From: DASZQY01 sp963843565 | Lineage (GTDB): Bacteria; Pseudomonadota; Alphaproteobacteria; Rhizobiales; Kaistiaceae | DNA: 64,000 nucleotides | Direction of reading: 5' to 3' | Assembly: GCA_963843565.1 (NCBI GenBank) | Contig: CAWJKY010000003.1 | Location: forward strand, 1,550,001-1,614,000 | Shown: piece after piece, positions 7,568 to 16,070 of the stretch | Layout of the letters: every line of letters begins with the position of its first letter | How positions within the stretch are numbered: the stretch's first letter is position 1 | Program-made: the position numbers and the translations under genes | Notes under the pieces: model-generated | Seen by the model: only the letters and a program-made list of their open reading frames with translations | Databases searched by the model: none | Told to the model about the DNA's origin: nothing

Positions 7568-8314
7568 ATGTCAGTCGTGGCCGAAGGCCGACGGCAACCG
7601 CGCAAGGGCTCCAGCCCTCCCCGCCAGACGAAATCGGGCGAGGGACCGGCGTCGCCGCAATATCGCCAGGCGCGCCGCGACCGCGGCGCCGATACGCGCG
7701 CCCAGCTGATCGAGGCGGCCCTCGACGTGTTCGGCCGGCTTGGCTTCGAGGGCGCCAGCACCCGCGAGATCGCCCGGACGGCGGGCGTCAACCTGGCGGC
7801 GATCGTCTATCACTTCGGCAGCAAGGAAGGCCTGCACCAGGCGGTCGCGGAATATCTGGTCGGGCGCATCAACAGCCTGGTCGGGCCGGCGCTGGCGGCC
7901 ATGAGCACGCCCGACGCGGCCGCGACCCCGGCCTCGGCGCGCGCCGCCCTCATCCGCATGCTCACGACCATGCTCGACGTGCTCCTCGGCAGCGCCGAAG
8001 CGGAACGCTGGGCGCGGTTCATGGTGCGCGAACAGATGCAGCCGACGGCGGCCTTCGACCACATCTACGGCTTCATGGGCGCGGCGCACGGACTTGCGAC
8101 GCGACTGGTGGCCAAGGCGACCGGCCGCCCGGAAGACGAAGAGACGCAGGTTCGCGTGTTCACCCTGATCGGCCAGGTTCTCGTGTTCCGCATCGCCAAC
8201 GCTCTGGTGCTGCGACGCATCGGCTGGGAGTCAATCGGCGACGCACAGCGCGAAACGATCCGGCGCGTCGTCACGCAGAACGTCGACGCCATTCTCGAAG
8301 GAGCCAAATCATGA
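7568..8314 (+). CDS. cecR: TetR/AcrR family regulator, CecR (YbiH)-like
   Basis: TetR-type repressor of 248 residues. The DNA-binding domain occupies about residues 40-90: RAQLIEAALDVFGRLGFEGASTREIARTAGVNLAAIVYHFGSKEGLH, including the characteristic YHF in the recognition region. The C-terminal part resembles the ligand-binding domain of CecR/YbiH (DUF1956), which in E. coli controls the ybhGFSR exporter operon. Here the four following genes correspond in order to ybhG, ybhF, ybhS and ybhR, so the assignment rests on both sequence and operon structure. It has about 35 extra, basic, low-complexity residues at the N-terminus. The stop overlaps the next start by 4 bases. Two palindromes on the promoter just upstream suggest autorepression. 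Confidence 0.85.
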   Translation: MSVVAEGRRQPRKGSSPPRQTKSGEGPASPQYRQARRDRGADTRAQLIEAALDVFGRLGFEGASTREIARTAGVNLAAIVYHFGSKEGLHQAVAEYLVGRINSLVGPALAAMSTPDAAATPASARAALIRMLTTMLDVLLGSAEAERWARFMVREQMQPTAAFDHIYGFMGAAHGLATRLVAKATGRPEDEETQVRVFTLIGQVLVFRIANALVLRRIGWESIGDAQRETIRRVVTQNVDAILEGAKS

Positions 8315-9330
8315 GACGACGCATCATCGCGGTGGTCGTGCTGATCATTGTCGTCGGCGGCGGAGCCTGGTGGTGGTTCGGCCAGAGCGGCAACGGCGCC
8401 AGCGGCCTCGTGCTCTACGGCAATGTCGACTTGCGCCAGGTCGACCTGGCGTTCAACGACAGCGGCCGGGTGGCCGAGGTGCTGGTCGAGGAAGGCGCCG
8501 TGGTGAAAGCCGGCGACGTCGTGGCGAAGCTCGACACCGGCCGCATCGAGCCGCAGATCGCGCAGGCCGAAGCGCAGGTCGCCGCGCAGGCGGCCAACGT
8601 GCAGAAGCTCAAGAACGGCACAAGGCCCGAGGAAGTCGCCCAGGCCAAGGCCAACGTCGATGCGGCCAACGCCTCGGCCGTCAACGCCCACCTGACCTTC
8701 GAGCGGCTGACGACGCTGCGCGAAAAGAGCAACTCGAGCGTGACCCAGAGTCAGGTCGATGCCGCCAAGGCGGCGCTCGATCAGGCCGACGCCCAGGTCG
8801 AGGTCGCCGAGCAGGCGCTGGTGCTGGCCAAGGCCGGCCCCCGCAAGGAGGACGTGGCCGCGGCGGAAGCGCAACTGAAGGCGACGCAGGCGCAGCTCGC
8901 ATTCCTGAGGCAGCAGCTCGACGACGCCGACCTGAAGGCCCCCGCCGACGGGGTCGTGCGCTCGCGCCTGATGGAACCGGGCGAAATCGCCAACCCGCAG
9001 CGGGCGGTCCTGTCGCTGGCGATCCTTCATCCCAAGTGGATCCGCACCTACGTGTCGGAGACCGACCTTGCCAAAATCCGCCCGGGCACCAAGGCGACCA
9101 TCGCCATCGACGGCGCCCCCGACAAGCCGCTCGCCGGCCACATCGGCTTCATCTCGCCGGTCGCCGAGTTCACGCCGCGCTCGATCCAGACCGAGGAGCT
9201 GCGCACCAGCCTCGTCTACGAGGTGCGGGTGATCGTCGATGATCCGGACGACGTGCTGCGGCTCGGCATGCCGGCGACCGTGAAGATCGCCGAAGACGGC
9301 GGCACAGCCACCGCGGCGGCGCAGCCGTGA
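8311..9330 (+). CDS. ybhG: HlyD/membrane fusion protein of an ABC exporter, YbhG-like
   Basis: Periplasmic adaptor of 339 residues anchored by a single N-terminal membrane helix (residues 5-17, followed by WWWFG). A lipoyl-like half follows (SGRVAEVLVEEGAVVKAGDVVAKLD). Next comes a long alanine/glutamine-rich helical hairpin, about residues 85-215, predicted to be coiled coil and to contact an outer-membrane factor. The second lipoyl half (LKAPADGVVRSRLMEPGEIA) and a beta-barrel domain complete the fold. The order lipoyl-coiled coil-lipoyl-barrel is that of HlyD/EmrA/YbhG proteins. It overlaps its neighbours at both ends by 4 bases and would couple the ABC exporter to an outer-membrane channel encoded elsewhere. 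Confidence 0.87.
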   Translation: MRRRIIAVVVLIIVVGGGAWWWFGQSGNGASGLVLYGNVDLRQVDLAFNDSGRVAEVLVEEGAVVKAGDVVAKLDTGRIEPQIAQAEAQVAAQAANVQKLKNGTRPEEVAQAKANVDAANASAVNAHLTFERLTTLREKSNSSVTQSQVDAAKAALDQADAQVEVAEQALVLAKAGPRKEDVAAAEAQLKATQAQLAFLRQQLDDADLKAPADGVVRSRLMEPGEIANPQRAVLSLAILHPKWIRTYVSETDLAKIRPGTKATIAIDGAPDKPLAGHIGFISPVAEFTPRSIQTEELRTSLVYEVRVIVDDPDDVLRLGMPATVKIAEDGGTATAAAQP

Positions 9331-11078
9331 CACAGGGGCCGGTGCCGGCGATCGCCGGCCGCGACGTGCGCAAGACGTTCAAGCGCGAGGGCGGCGAGAC
9401 CGTCGTGGCGCTGAGCGACATCTCGCTGACCGTCGAGCACGGCGGACTGACGGCGCTGGTCGGCCCGGACGGCGCCGGCAAGACGACGCTCATCCGCTTG
9501 ATGGCGGGGCTGCTCGCCGCCGACAGCGGCACGCTCGAGGTGCTCGGCGTCGACATCGCCCGCGACCCGCAGTCGGTCCAGGACCGGGTCGGCTACATGC
9601 CGCAGAAGTTCGGCCTCTACGAGGACCTGACGGTTCAGGAGAACATGGACCTCTACGCCGACCTGCACGGCGTTTCGGCGCAGGAACGGCGCCAGGCCTA
9701 TCCGCGCCTCATGGAGATGACGAACCTCGGGCCGTTCACGAAGCGGCTGGCGGGGCGGCTTTCGGGCGGCATGAAACAGAAGCTCGGCCTCGCCTGCACG
9801 CTGGTGCGGGCGCCGGACTTGTTGCTTCTCGACGAACCCACCGTCGGCGTCGATCCGCTGTCGCGGCGGGAACTGTGGGACATCATCCTGCATCTGGTCC
9901 GCGAGCAGCAGCTGACCGTGCTGATCAGCACCTCGTATCTCGACGAGGCGGAGCGCTGCCAGAACGTCGCCGTGATGCACGAGGGCACGGTGCTGGCGCA
10001 GGGCGCCCCGGGGAACGTCACCCGGACCGCGGCGGGACGCGCGTTCCTCGCCTCGCCGCCAGACGGAACGCCGGCGCGGCTGGTCCAGGCGCGCCTCCTC
10101 AACGATCCGGCGGTGGTCGACGCGGTGCCCCAGGGCGGCCGGGTCCGCCTGGTGACCGCGGAAGGCGCGGCACCGCCGGTCGAAGGCGCGGAGCCGGTCA
10201 AGGCGCGCTTCGAGGACGGCTTCATGGTGCTCTTGCGCCAGGCGAGCGACGCCAAGCCCGCGGCCTCCATCACGGTGGCGGCGCCGGCACGAACCGACGA
10301 CGGCATGCCGGCGGTCGAGGTCAACGGGCTGGTGCGCACGTTTGGCGACTTCCGCGCCGTCAACGACATCGCCTTCACGGTCAGCCGCGGCGAAATCTTC
10401 GGGCTGCTCGGCCCGAACGGGGCCGGCAAGACCACGACCTTCAGGATGCTCTGCGGCCTGTTGCCGGCAAGCGAAGGGACGCTGCGGGTGGCGGGGGTCG
10501 ACCTTCGGTCGGCGCGCGCCTCGGCGCGCCAACGCATCGGCTACGTGGCGCAGAAGTTCTCCCTCTACGGCCAACTTTCGGTCACCCAGAACCTCGATTT
10601 CTTCGCCGGCGCCTACGGGCTTTCCGGCAAGCGCAAGCGCGAGCGGATCGCCTGGGCGATGGACCAGTTCGAGCTGGGGGCGCTCGCCAAACTGCCCAGC
10701 CAGCAGCTGCCGGGCGGCTACAAGCAGCGCCTGGCGATGGCGGCGGCGCTCATCCACGAGCCGGAGATCCTGTTTCTCGACGAGCCGACCAGCGGCGCCG
10801 ACCCGATCGCGCGGCGCGAGTTCTGGCTGCGGATCACGTCGCTCGCCGAGCGCGGGGTGACGGTGATCGTCACCACCCACTTCATGGAAGAGGCGGAATA
10901 CTGCGACCACGTCGTGATCATGGACGCCGGCCAGGTTCTGGCGCGCGGCACGCCCGCCGAGGTGCGCGCCCACGCCCCCGACGACGGCACCCACGAGCCG
11001 ACCATGGAAGACGCCTTCATCGCGATCGTCGAGAAGTCGCGGGACCATGAGAGCGCCTCCGGGAGCGTGGCGGCATGA
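9327..11078 (+). CDS. ybhF: ABC exporter ATPase with two fused nucleotide-binding domains, YbhF-like
   Basis: Cytoplasmic ATPase subunit of 583 residues carrying two complete ABC domains. Domain 1: Walker A VGPDGAGKTT (45-54), signature LSGGMKQKLG, Walker B LLLLDEPTVGVDP. Domain 2 begins near residue 330: Walker A LGPNGAGKTT (around 361-370), signature LPGGYKQRL, Walker B ILFLDEPTSGADP. The D in place of N in the first Walker A and the P in place of S in the second signature are deviations; catalytic Lys, Asp and Glu are intact in both. The GTG start at 9327 overlaps the stop of the fusion protein (GTGA). With the two permease genes downstream it forms an ABC-2 type drug exporter; in E. coli the homologous system affects sensitivity to cefoperazone and chloramphenicol. 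Confidence 0.9.
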   Translation: MTQGPVPAIAGRDVRKTFKREGGETVVALSDISLTVEHGGLTALVGPDGAGKTTLIRLMAGLLAADSGTLEVLGVDIARDPQSVQDRVGYMPQKFGLYEDLTVQENMDLYADLHGVSAQERRQAYPRLMEMTNLGPFTKRLAGRLSGGMKQKLGLACTLVRAPDLLLLDEPTVGVDPLSRRELWDIILHLVREQQLTVLISTSYLDEAERCQNVAVMHEGTVLAQGAPGNVTRTAAGRAFLASPPDGTPARLVQARLLNDPAVVDAVPQGGRVRLVTAEGAAPPVEGAEPVKARFEDGFMVLLRQASDAKPAASITVAAPARTDDGMPAVEVNGLVRTFGDFRAVNDIAFTVSRGEIFGLLGPNGAGKTTTFRMLCGLLPASEGTLRVAGVDLRSARASARQRIGYVAQKFSLYGQLSVTQNLDFFAGAYGLSGKRKRERIAWAMDQFELGALAKLPSQQLPGGYKQRLAMAAALIHEPEILFLDEPTSGADPIARREFWLRITSLAERGVTVIVTTHFMEEAEYCDHVVIMDAGQVLARGTPAEVRAHAPDDGTHEPTMEDAFIAIVEKSRDHESASGSVAA

Positions 11079-12241
11079 CCGACGTCGCGCTTCAGCAACA
11101 GCACGCCGCCGGGGCCGCCGCGCCCTCCAGCCGGGCGCGGCGGGTGGGCGCGCTGATCGTCAAGGAAAGCCGGCAGATCCTTCGCGATCCGTCGAGCATC
11201 GCGCTCGGCATCGTCATGCCGGTGATCCTCATCCTGCTGTTCGGATACGCGCTGTCGCTCGACGTCGCCGACGTGCCGGTGGCGCTGGTCATCGACGAAC
11301 CGTCGGCGATGGCGAACGAGGTGGCGGCGGGTTTCGAGCTGTCGCCGTATTTCGACGCGCACCGGGTTTCGTCGATGACGGAAGCCGAGAAGGAGATGTT
11401 CGATCACCGGATCGACGCCATCGTGCGGCTGACCGGCAACTTCGCCCGACGCATCGGGGCCGGCGACGCGCAGGTGCAGGTGCTGCTGCACGGCACCGAC
11501 GCCAACACGGCGCGTATCATCCAGAGCTACGCGCTGGGCGCCATCGGCCTGGCGCAGCAGCGTCTGGCGGCGGAGGGCAACGCGGTCTCGATCGGCCCGG
11601 TGCTGATGCAGAGCCGCATGTGGTTCAACGAGGCCAGCGACAGCCACTATTTCCTCGTGCCGGGGCTGATCGTGCTGATCATCACGCTGATCGGCGCGTT
11701 CCTGACGGCGCTGGTGATGGCGCGCGAATGGGAACGGGGCACGCTGGAAGCGATCTTCGTGACGCCGGTCCGGGCGATCGAAATCCTGCTCGGCAAGATC
11801 GTGCCCTACTTCGTGCTCGGCATGATCGGCTTCACGCTGACCGTGGTGGCGGCCGAATTGCTGTTCCACGTGCCGCTGCGCGGCTCGCTCGCCGTGCTGA
11901 CCGGCGTGTCGATGCTCTATCTGCTGGTCTCGCTGGGCATCGGCCTGCTCGCCTCGTCGGCCACCAAGAGCCAGTTCGTGGCCTCGCAAATCGCGCTCAT
12001 CGCGACGTTCCTGCCGGCGATGCTGCTCTCCGGGTTCCTCTTCGACATCCGCTCGATGCCGTGGCCGATCCAGATCATCACCCACATCGTCCCGGCGCGC
12101 TATTTCGTCACCCTGCTCCAGACGCTCTTCCTCGCCGGCGACATCTGGGCCGTGATCCTGCCGAACGCCGCGGTGCTCGCGCTGATGGCGGTCATCCTGC
12201 TCGGGCTCGCACTGCGGGCGACGCAGAAACGGCTCGACTGA
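11075..12241 (+). CDS. ybhS: ABC-2 type permease, YbhS-like
   Basis: Integral membrane subunit of 388 residues. One membrane helix lies near the N-terminus (IALGIVMPVILILLFGYAL, about 42-60), followed by a periplasmic domain of roughly 120 residues. Five further helices follow in the C-terminal half (for example YFLVPGLIVLIITLIGAFLTALVMAREWERGTLE), the usual ABC-2 layout. The cytoplasmic loop motif REWERGTLEAIFVTPVRAIEILLGK is a typical coupling segment contacting the ATPase. Its ATG overlaps the ybhF-like stop (ATGA at 11075-11078). It pairs with the next gene to make a heterodimeric pore. The transported compound cannot be read from sequence. Confidence 0.87.
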   Translation: MTDVALQQQHAAGAAAPSSRARRVGALIVKESRQILRDPSSIALGIVMPVILILLFGYALSLDVADVPVALVIDEPSAMANEVAAGFELSPYFDAHRVSSMTEAEKEMFDHRIDAIVRLTGNFARRIGAGDAQVQVLLHGTDANTARIIQSYALGAIGLAQQRLAAEGNAVSIGPVLMQSRMWFNEASDSHYFLVPGLIVLIITLIGAFLTALVMAREWERGTLEAIFVTPVRAIEILLGKIVPYFVLGMIGFTLTVVAAELLFHVPLRGSLAVLTGVSMLYLLVSLGIGLLASSATKSQFVASQIALIATFLPAMLLSGFLFDIRSMPWPIQIITHIVPARYFVTLLQTLFLAGDIWAVILPNAAVLALMAVILLGLALRATQKRLD

Positions 12242-12242
12242 C

Positions 12243-13361
12243 ATGCGCGCCGCCCTCCTCCGCATCCTCAGTCTCGTGCGCAAGGAAGTCCTGGCGCTGA
12301 TCCGCGACCCGAGAAGCCGCGTGATCCTGTTTGCGCCGGCGCTCATCCAGTCGCTGGTCTTCGGCTACGCCGCGACCTTCGACCTCAACAACGTGCCCTA
12401 CGCCGTGTTCGACGAGGACAACAGCGGCGCCTCGCGCGATCTGCTGGCGCACCTCGACGGCGCCAACGCGTTCGTGCGGGTCGCCAACATCGAACGGCCG
12501 GAGGAGATTGCCCGGCTGATCGACGACCGGACGGCGCTGGTCGTGATCCGCATCGCGCCCGACTTCGCGCGTCACCTGGCGGCCGGCCAGCCGGCCAACG
12601 TCCAGGTGATCGTCGACGGGCGCAACTCCAACACCGCGGGGACGGCGCTCGGCTACATTTCGGCGATCATCGACACCTTCAACGCCAAATGGCGCGCCAC
12701 GCACGGGCGTGCCGGCCCGCTGGTCTCGGTGGCGGTGCGCGCCTGGTACAACGAGAATCTCGAAACCAGCTGGAACATGATCCCCGGGCTGATCGGCACG
12801 ATCACGCTCCTCCAGGTCCTGCTGCTGACGGCCCTTTCGGTAGCCCGCGAGCGCGAGGACGGGACGTTCGACCAGCTGCTGGTGACGCCGATCCGGCCGA
12901 GCGAGATCATGATCGGCAAGGCGCTGCCGTCGACGGTGATCGGACTGATCCAGGCGACCATCATCCTGCTGGTCGCGCAGCTGTGGTTCCAGATTCCGTT
13001 CGCCGGGACGTTTCTCACCCTCTACGTCGGGCTCCTGCTCTTCGTGGTCGCGGCGGTCGGCATCGGGCTGTTCATCTCGTCGCTGGTGGCGACCATGCAG
13101 CAGGCGATGCTGTTCTCGTTCATCCTGCTGATGCCGTTCATCCTGCTATCCGGACTGACGACGCCGATCGGCAACATGCCGTGGATCTTCCAGTGGATCA
13201 CGATGATCGACCCGCTGCGCTACGCCATCGACATCACGCGGCGCGTCTATCTGGAAGGCGCCAACCTGTACGAACTGGCCGGCGACCTGTGGCCGATGGT
13301 GGTGATCGCGGTGGTGACGCTGCCGATCGCCGCCCGGATGTTCCGCAACCGGCTCATCTGA
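12243..13361 (+). CDS. ybhR: ABC-2 type permease, YbhR-like
   Basis: Second membrane subunit of the exporter, 372 residues, starting 1 bp after the stop of the YbhS-like gene. It has the same plan as its partner: first helix followed by a periplasmic domain (VPYAVFDEDNSGASRDLLAHL is the start of that domain), then a five-helix C-terminal block with the coupling motif AREREDGTFDQLLVTPIRPSEIMIGK. The two permeases are clearly homologous but diverged, indicating an old duplication. Its TGA (13359-13361) is directly followed by the stop codon of the convergent histidine kinase gene, leaving no room for a dedicated terminator between the two operons. Confidence 0.87.
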   Translation: MRAALLRILSLVRKEVLALIRDPRSRVILFAPALIQSLVFGYAATFDLNNVPYAVFDEDNSGASRDLLAHLDGANAFVRVANIERPEEIARLIDDRTALVVIRIAPDFARHLAAGQPANVQVIVDGRNSNTAGTALGYISAIIDTFNAKWRATHGRAGPLVSVAVRAWYNENLETSWNMIPGLIGTITLLQVLLLTALSVAREREDGTFDQLLVTPIRPSEIMIGKALPSTVIGLIQATIILLVAQLWFQIPFAGTFLTLYVGLLLFVVAAVGIGLFISSLVATMQQAMLFSFILLMPFILLSGLTTPIGNMPWIFQWITMIDPLRYAIDITRRVYLEGANLYELAGDLWPMVVIAVVTLPIAARMFRNRLI

Positions 13362-14798
13362 TCAGGCCGCCGACAGCACACGCCCGGCGGCGGGCTGAAC
13401 CGGCAGGGAAAGCTCGGCCCGCAAGCCGCCTTCCGGCCGATTGGTGAGGGTGACATCGCCGCCGTGGGCACGGGCGACAGCGCGTGCGATCGTCAGGCCA
13501 AGGCCGGTGCCGCCGGTCTCGCGATTGCGCGAGGTTTCCAGGCGCCGGAACGGCAGGAAGACGGTCGGAAGATCGGCTTCCGCGATTCCCGGTCCATCGT
13601 CGTCGACGACGATGCGCACCGTGCGCTCCGCCGAGGTGAGCGATACCCGCGCGCAGCCGCCGTACCTCACCGCATTCTCGATCAGGTTCGAGATGCAACG
13701 GCGGAGCGCGACCGGCTCGGCGGAAAGCGGGATGCGGGCCGCCGTGTCGGAGGGCAGGATCAGGCTGGTGCCGGGTGCGTCGTCGCACAGCGAGCGGAGC
13801 AGCGACACCAGGTCGATCGTTTCACGCGGCTCCGGCTGCGCCGAGCCGCTGGCGAAGGCCAATACCGAACGGGTCATGGCCTCGATCTCGTCGAGGTCGG
13901 CGAGCATGCGGGCGCGCTGTGTGGCATCGCTGACGTACTCCGCCCTGAGGCGCAGCCGCGTGGTGGGGGTGCGCAAATCGTGCGTGATGGCGGCCAGCAA
14001 CTGATCGCGATCGGCAAAGGCGCGTTTCAGCCGCTCCTGCATGGCGTTGAAGGCGCGCGAGGCGAGACGCACCTCGCGGGGGCCGCTGACCGGCATGGCA
14101 TCGGCGTTGAGGTCGCGGCCAAGGCGGTCGGCGGCGGCGGCCAGAACCGCGTAGGGCGCGGTCAGCCGGCGCAGCGCCCAGACGGAGGCGGCGAGCACCA
14201 GCGCGATGGCGAGCGCGCTCAGCATGACGCCGTTCCCCGACCAGAGGCCCGGGCTGGGGCCGACGGGAACGCCGAAGTTGATCCAGCCACCGTCGGACAA
14301 CTGAACCGAGACGATGTAGCTGTTGTCGAGGGAGTAGCGCGCCGCCATTTCGCTCAGCAACCGCTCGACCGGGCCGGGGTCCTGGCCCGGCGTCGCGGCG
14401 GCGTCGGTGTCGGCGCTGGCGGCGGCGCCGCGGTCGACCCTGACGTCGGTGATCCCCGAATCCGAGAGGCGCGAGAGCATGATGTCCTCGATCTCCGCCA
14501 ACTCGTCGTTGCCCACCGACGTCGCGTCGACGGCAGCCGGCTTGGGATCGAGGTCGACGGAGAGCGTGCTGGACGAGAGCGCCGCGGCAAGGGACGCCCG
14601 CCCGGCCGGAGCAACCGAGGCGATCGCGCGGCTCATCGAGGAGACGCGCTCCGAGAGGTGAAAGAAGCCGCTGACGCGGCTGCTCTCGGCGCGGTCCTGA
14701 ACGATGGCGGTCAGCGTCGCGACCTCGGCGACGACCAGACCGCTGATGAGAATGAGCAGCGCCCAGGCGGCCAGGCTGTCCGGCAGGAAGCGCCTCAT
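13362..14798 (-). CDS. Two-component sensor histidine kinase, EnvZ-like architecture
   Basis: Membrane-bound sensor of 478 residues. Two membrane helices (about 11-31 and 190-210) enclose a periplasmic sensing domain of about 155 residues without recognisable family. A HAMP linker follows (LRRLTAPYAVLAAAADRLGRDL). The dimerisation H-box LLAAITHDLRTPTTRLRLRAEY holds the phospho-accepting His at residue 273. The ATPase domain shows the N box (SNLIENAVRYG), the G1 box (DDGPGIAEADL) and the G2 box (GGTGLGLTIARAVARAHGG). Gene start and upstream response regulator overlap by 4 bases. It is convergent with the CecR/Ybh exporter operon, but nothing in the sequence proves a regulatory link. The signal is unknown. 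Confidence 0.88.
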   Translation of the reverse strand: MRRFLPDSLAAWALLILISGLVVAEVATLTAIVQDRAESSRVSGFFHLSERVSSMSRAIASVAPAGRASLAAALSSSTLSVDLDPKPAAVDATSVGNDELAEIEDIMLSRLSDSGITDVRVDRGAAASADTDAAATPGQDPGPVERLLSEMAARYSLDNSYIVSVQLSDGGWINFGVPVGPSPGLWSGNGVMLSALAIALVLAASVWALRRLTAPYAVLAAAADRLGRDLNADAMPVSGPREVRLASRAFNAMQERLKRAFADRDQLLAAITHDLRTPTTRLRLRAEYVSDATQRARMLADLDEIEAMTRSVLAFASGSAQPEPRETIDLVSLLRSLCDDAPGTSLILPSDTAARIPLSAEPVALRRCISNLIENAVRYGGCARVSLTSAERTVRIVVDDDGPGIAEADLPTVFLPFRRLETSRNRETGGTGLGLTIARAVARAHGGDVTLTNRPEGGLRAELSLPVQPAAGRVLSAA

Positions 14799-15511
14799 GC
14801 CGCCTCGACTTCGGGCGTGAACATGTAGCCGTCGCCGCGCACGGTGACGATCAACGACGGCGAACGCGGATCGACCTCGATCTTGCGGCGGATGCGGCTG
14901 ACCTGCACGTCGATGCTGCGATCGAAGGGCACGGCATCTCGCCCCCTGGCGAGATCGAGGAGCTGGTTGCGCGACAGGACCCGTTGCGGCCTCTCCACAA
15001 ACGCCAGCAACAGCTCGTATTCGCCGGTCGTGAGATCGACCACCACGCCGTCGGGCGCTTCGAGGCGCCGGCGGCTCACATCGAGTTGCCAGCCGGCGAA
15101 GCTCAAGCGCTTGCCGCCGACCGGGCGATTGGCCTGCTGGGCGGAGGCACGACGCAGGATCGCGCGGATGCGGGCAAGCAGCTCGCGCGGGTTGAAGGGC
15201 TTGGCAAGATAGTCGTCGGCGCCCAGTTCGAGGCCGACGATGCGGTCGGTCGCCTCGCCCATGGCGGTCAGCATGAGGATCGGGACGGGCGAGCGGGCAC
15301 GCACTTCGCGGCAGATATCGAGGCCACTGCGCCCGGGCAGGAGCACGTCGAGCACGAGGAGATCGACCCGGCTTACCGCCAGGATCGCTTCCATGGCCGT
15401 CGCGTCGCGGGCGACGTCGACCCGATACCCGTGCTTCTGAAGGAGCGTGCAGACGAGATCGCGAATCTCGCGATCATCGTCGACGACCAACAGATGCGGC
15501 TTGTCGCTCAA
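14795..15511 (-). CDS. Two-component response regulator, OmpR/PhoB family
   Basis: DNA-binding response regulator of 238 residues. The receiver domain has the acidic pair D11-D12, the phospho-accepting Asp at residue 55 (LLVLDVLLPG), the conserved Thr in LMLTAMG, and Lys in YLAKPFNPREL. The C-terminal winged-helix domain shows the OmpR pattern: VDLTTGEYELLLAFVERPQRVLSRNQLLDLARG, then FDRSIDVQVSRIRRKIE, and a wing ending VRGDGYMF. The start is a TTG at 15509-15511, giving the usual MSDKPHLLVVDDD beginning; no strong ribosome site is visible. It overlaps the sensor kinase gene by 4 bases, so the pair is one operon. Target genes cannot be deduced. Confidence 0.88.
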   Translation of the reverse strand: MSDKPHLLVVDDDREIRDLVCTLLQKHGYRVDVARDATAMEAILAVSRVDLLVLDVLLPGRSGLDICREVRARSPVPILMLTAMGEATDRIVGLELGADDYLAKPFNPRELLARIRAILRRASAQQANRPVGGKRLSFAGWQLDVSRRRLEAPDGVVVDLTTGEYELLLAFVERPQRVLSRNQLLDLARGRDAVPFDRSIDVQVSRIRRKIEVDPRSPSLIVTVRGDGYMFTPEVEAA

Positions 15512-15621
15512 GACTGGAGTTCAACCGCCGGCCGAGGGAAACCCAGGCGCCGTACCCTGCATCGCCAACGGCTCAACGGATCGCTGACGGTTTGGGCGGA
15601 ATTGCGGCGGATCAGGAATCA

Positions 15622-15650
15622 GGGAACCCGGCCATGGCGGCCGGGTTCCC
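15622..15650 (-). terminator. GC-rich hairpin downstream of the small secreted protein gene
   Basis: A perfect 12-bp stem (GGGAACCCGGCC at 15622-15633 and its complement at 15639-15650) with a 5-base loop lies 28 bp after the stop of the leftward gene 15679-15903. The uridine run after the stem is weak on the minus strand, so it may be an imperfect terminator or a 3' stabiliser. Confidence 0.55.
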
Positions 15651-15678
15651 TCACGTCAGAAACAGGGCGAAGCGAGGC

Positions 15679-15903
15679 TTACGCCTTGCACGCCGCCGCG
15701 GCCTTCAGCGCGGTCTCGGCCTTCGCCTTCGACGAGTACATGGCGGTGCCGATCATCTTGATCTTGACGCCGTCCGGCTTGGTCGACGTGACTTCGCACT
15801 TGTTGGTCTTCACGACCTGGCCGACGTAGTACTTCGTGGCGGCTGCGGCCGGCAGCGCGAAGGCGGCGACGAGGGCGGTGGCGAGCATGAGCTTACGGTA
15901 CAT
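15679..15903 (-). CDS. Small exported protein of unknown function
   Basis: 74-residue protein with a clear signal peptide (MYRKLMLATALVAAFALPAAAA, cleavage after AAA) and a mature part of about 52 residues. The mature part starts TKYYVGQVVKTNKCEV and contains two cysteines (NKCEV and the C-terminal AACKA) that could form a disulfide; it is lysine-rich. I do not recognise the family. It is a stand-alone unit between the response regulator and the MATE pump, and a strong hairpin follows it, suggesting a short, possibly abundant monocistronic mRNA. Such two-cysteine mini-proteins are frequent in alphaproteobacterial periplasms, but the role is unknown. Confidence 0.65.
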   Translation of the reverse strand: MYRKLMLATALVAAFALPAAAATKYYVGQVVKTNKCEVTSTKPDGVKIKMIGTAMYSSKAKAETALKAAAACKA

Positions 15904-16070
15904 GGGGGCTTCTCCGATGGGGCCGGCGGGCGGAGCGTTCCAACCGCGGCGCGGGGTTCACGTCGCGACCGGACTGGTCGGCGACGGCGCGGAGATGACC
16001 ACGGGTCTGTAAGCCGTATATTTCGGAGAGATGGCCGTATGTAACAGTTCGTTTCCGGCGGACGAGAGGC

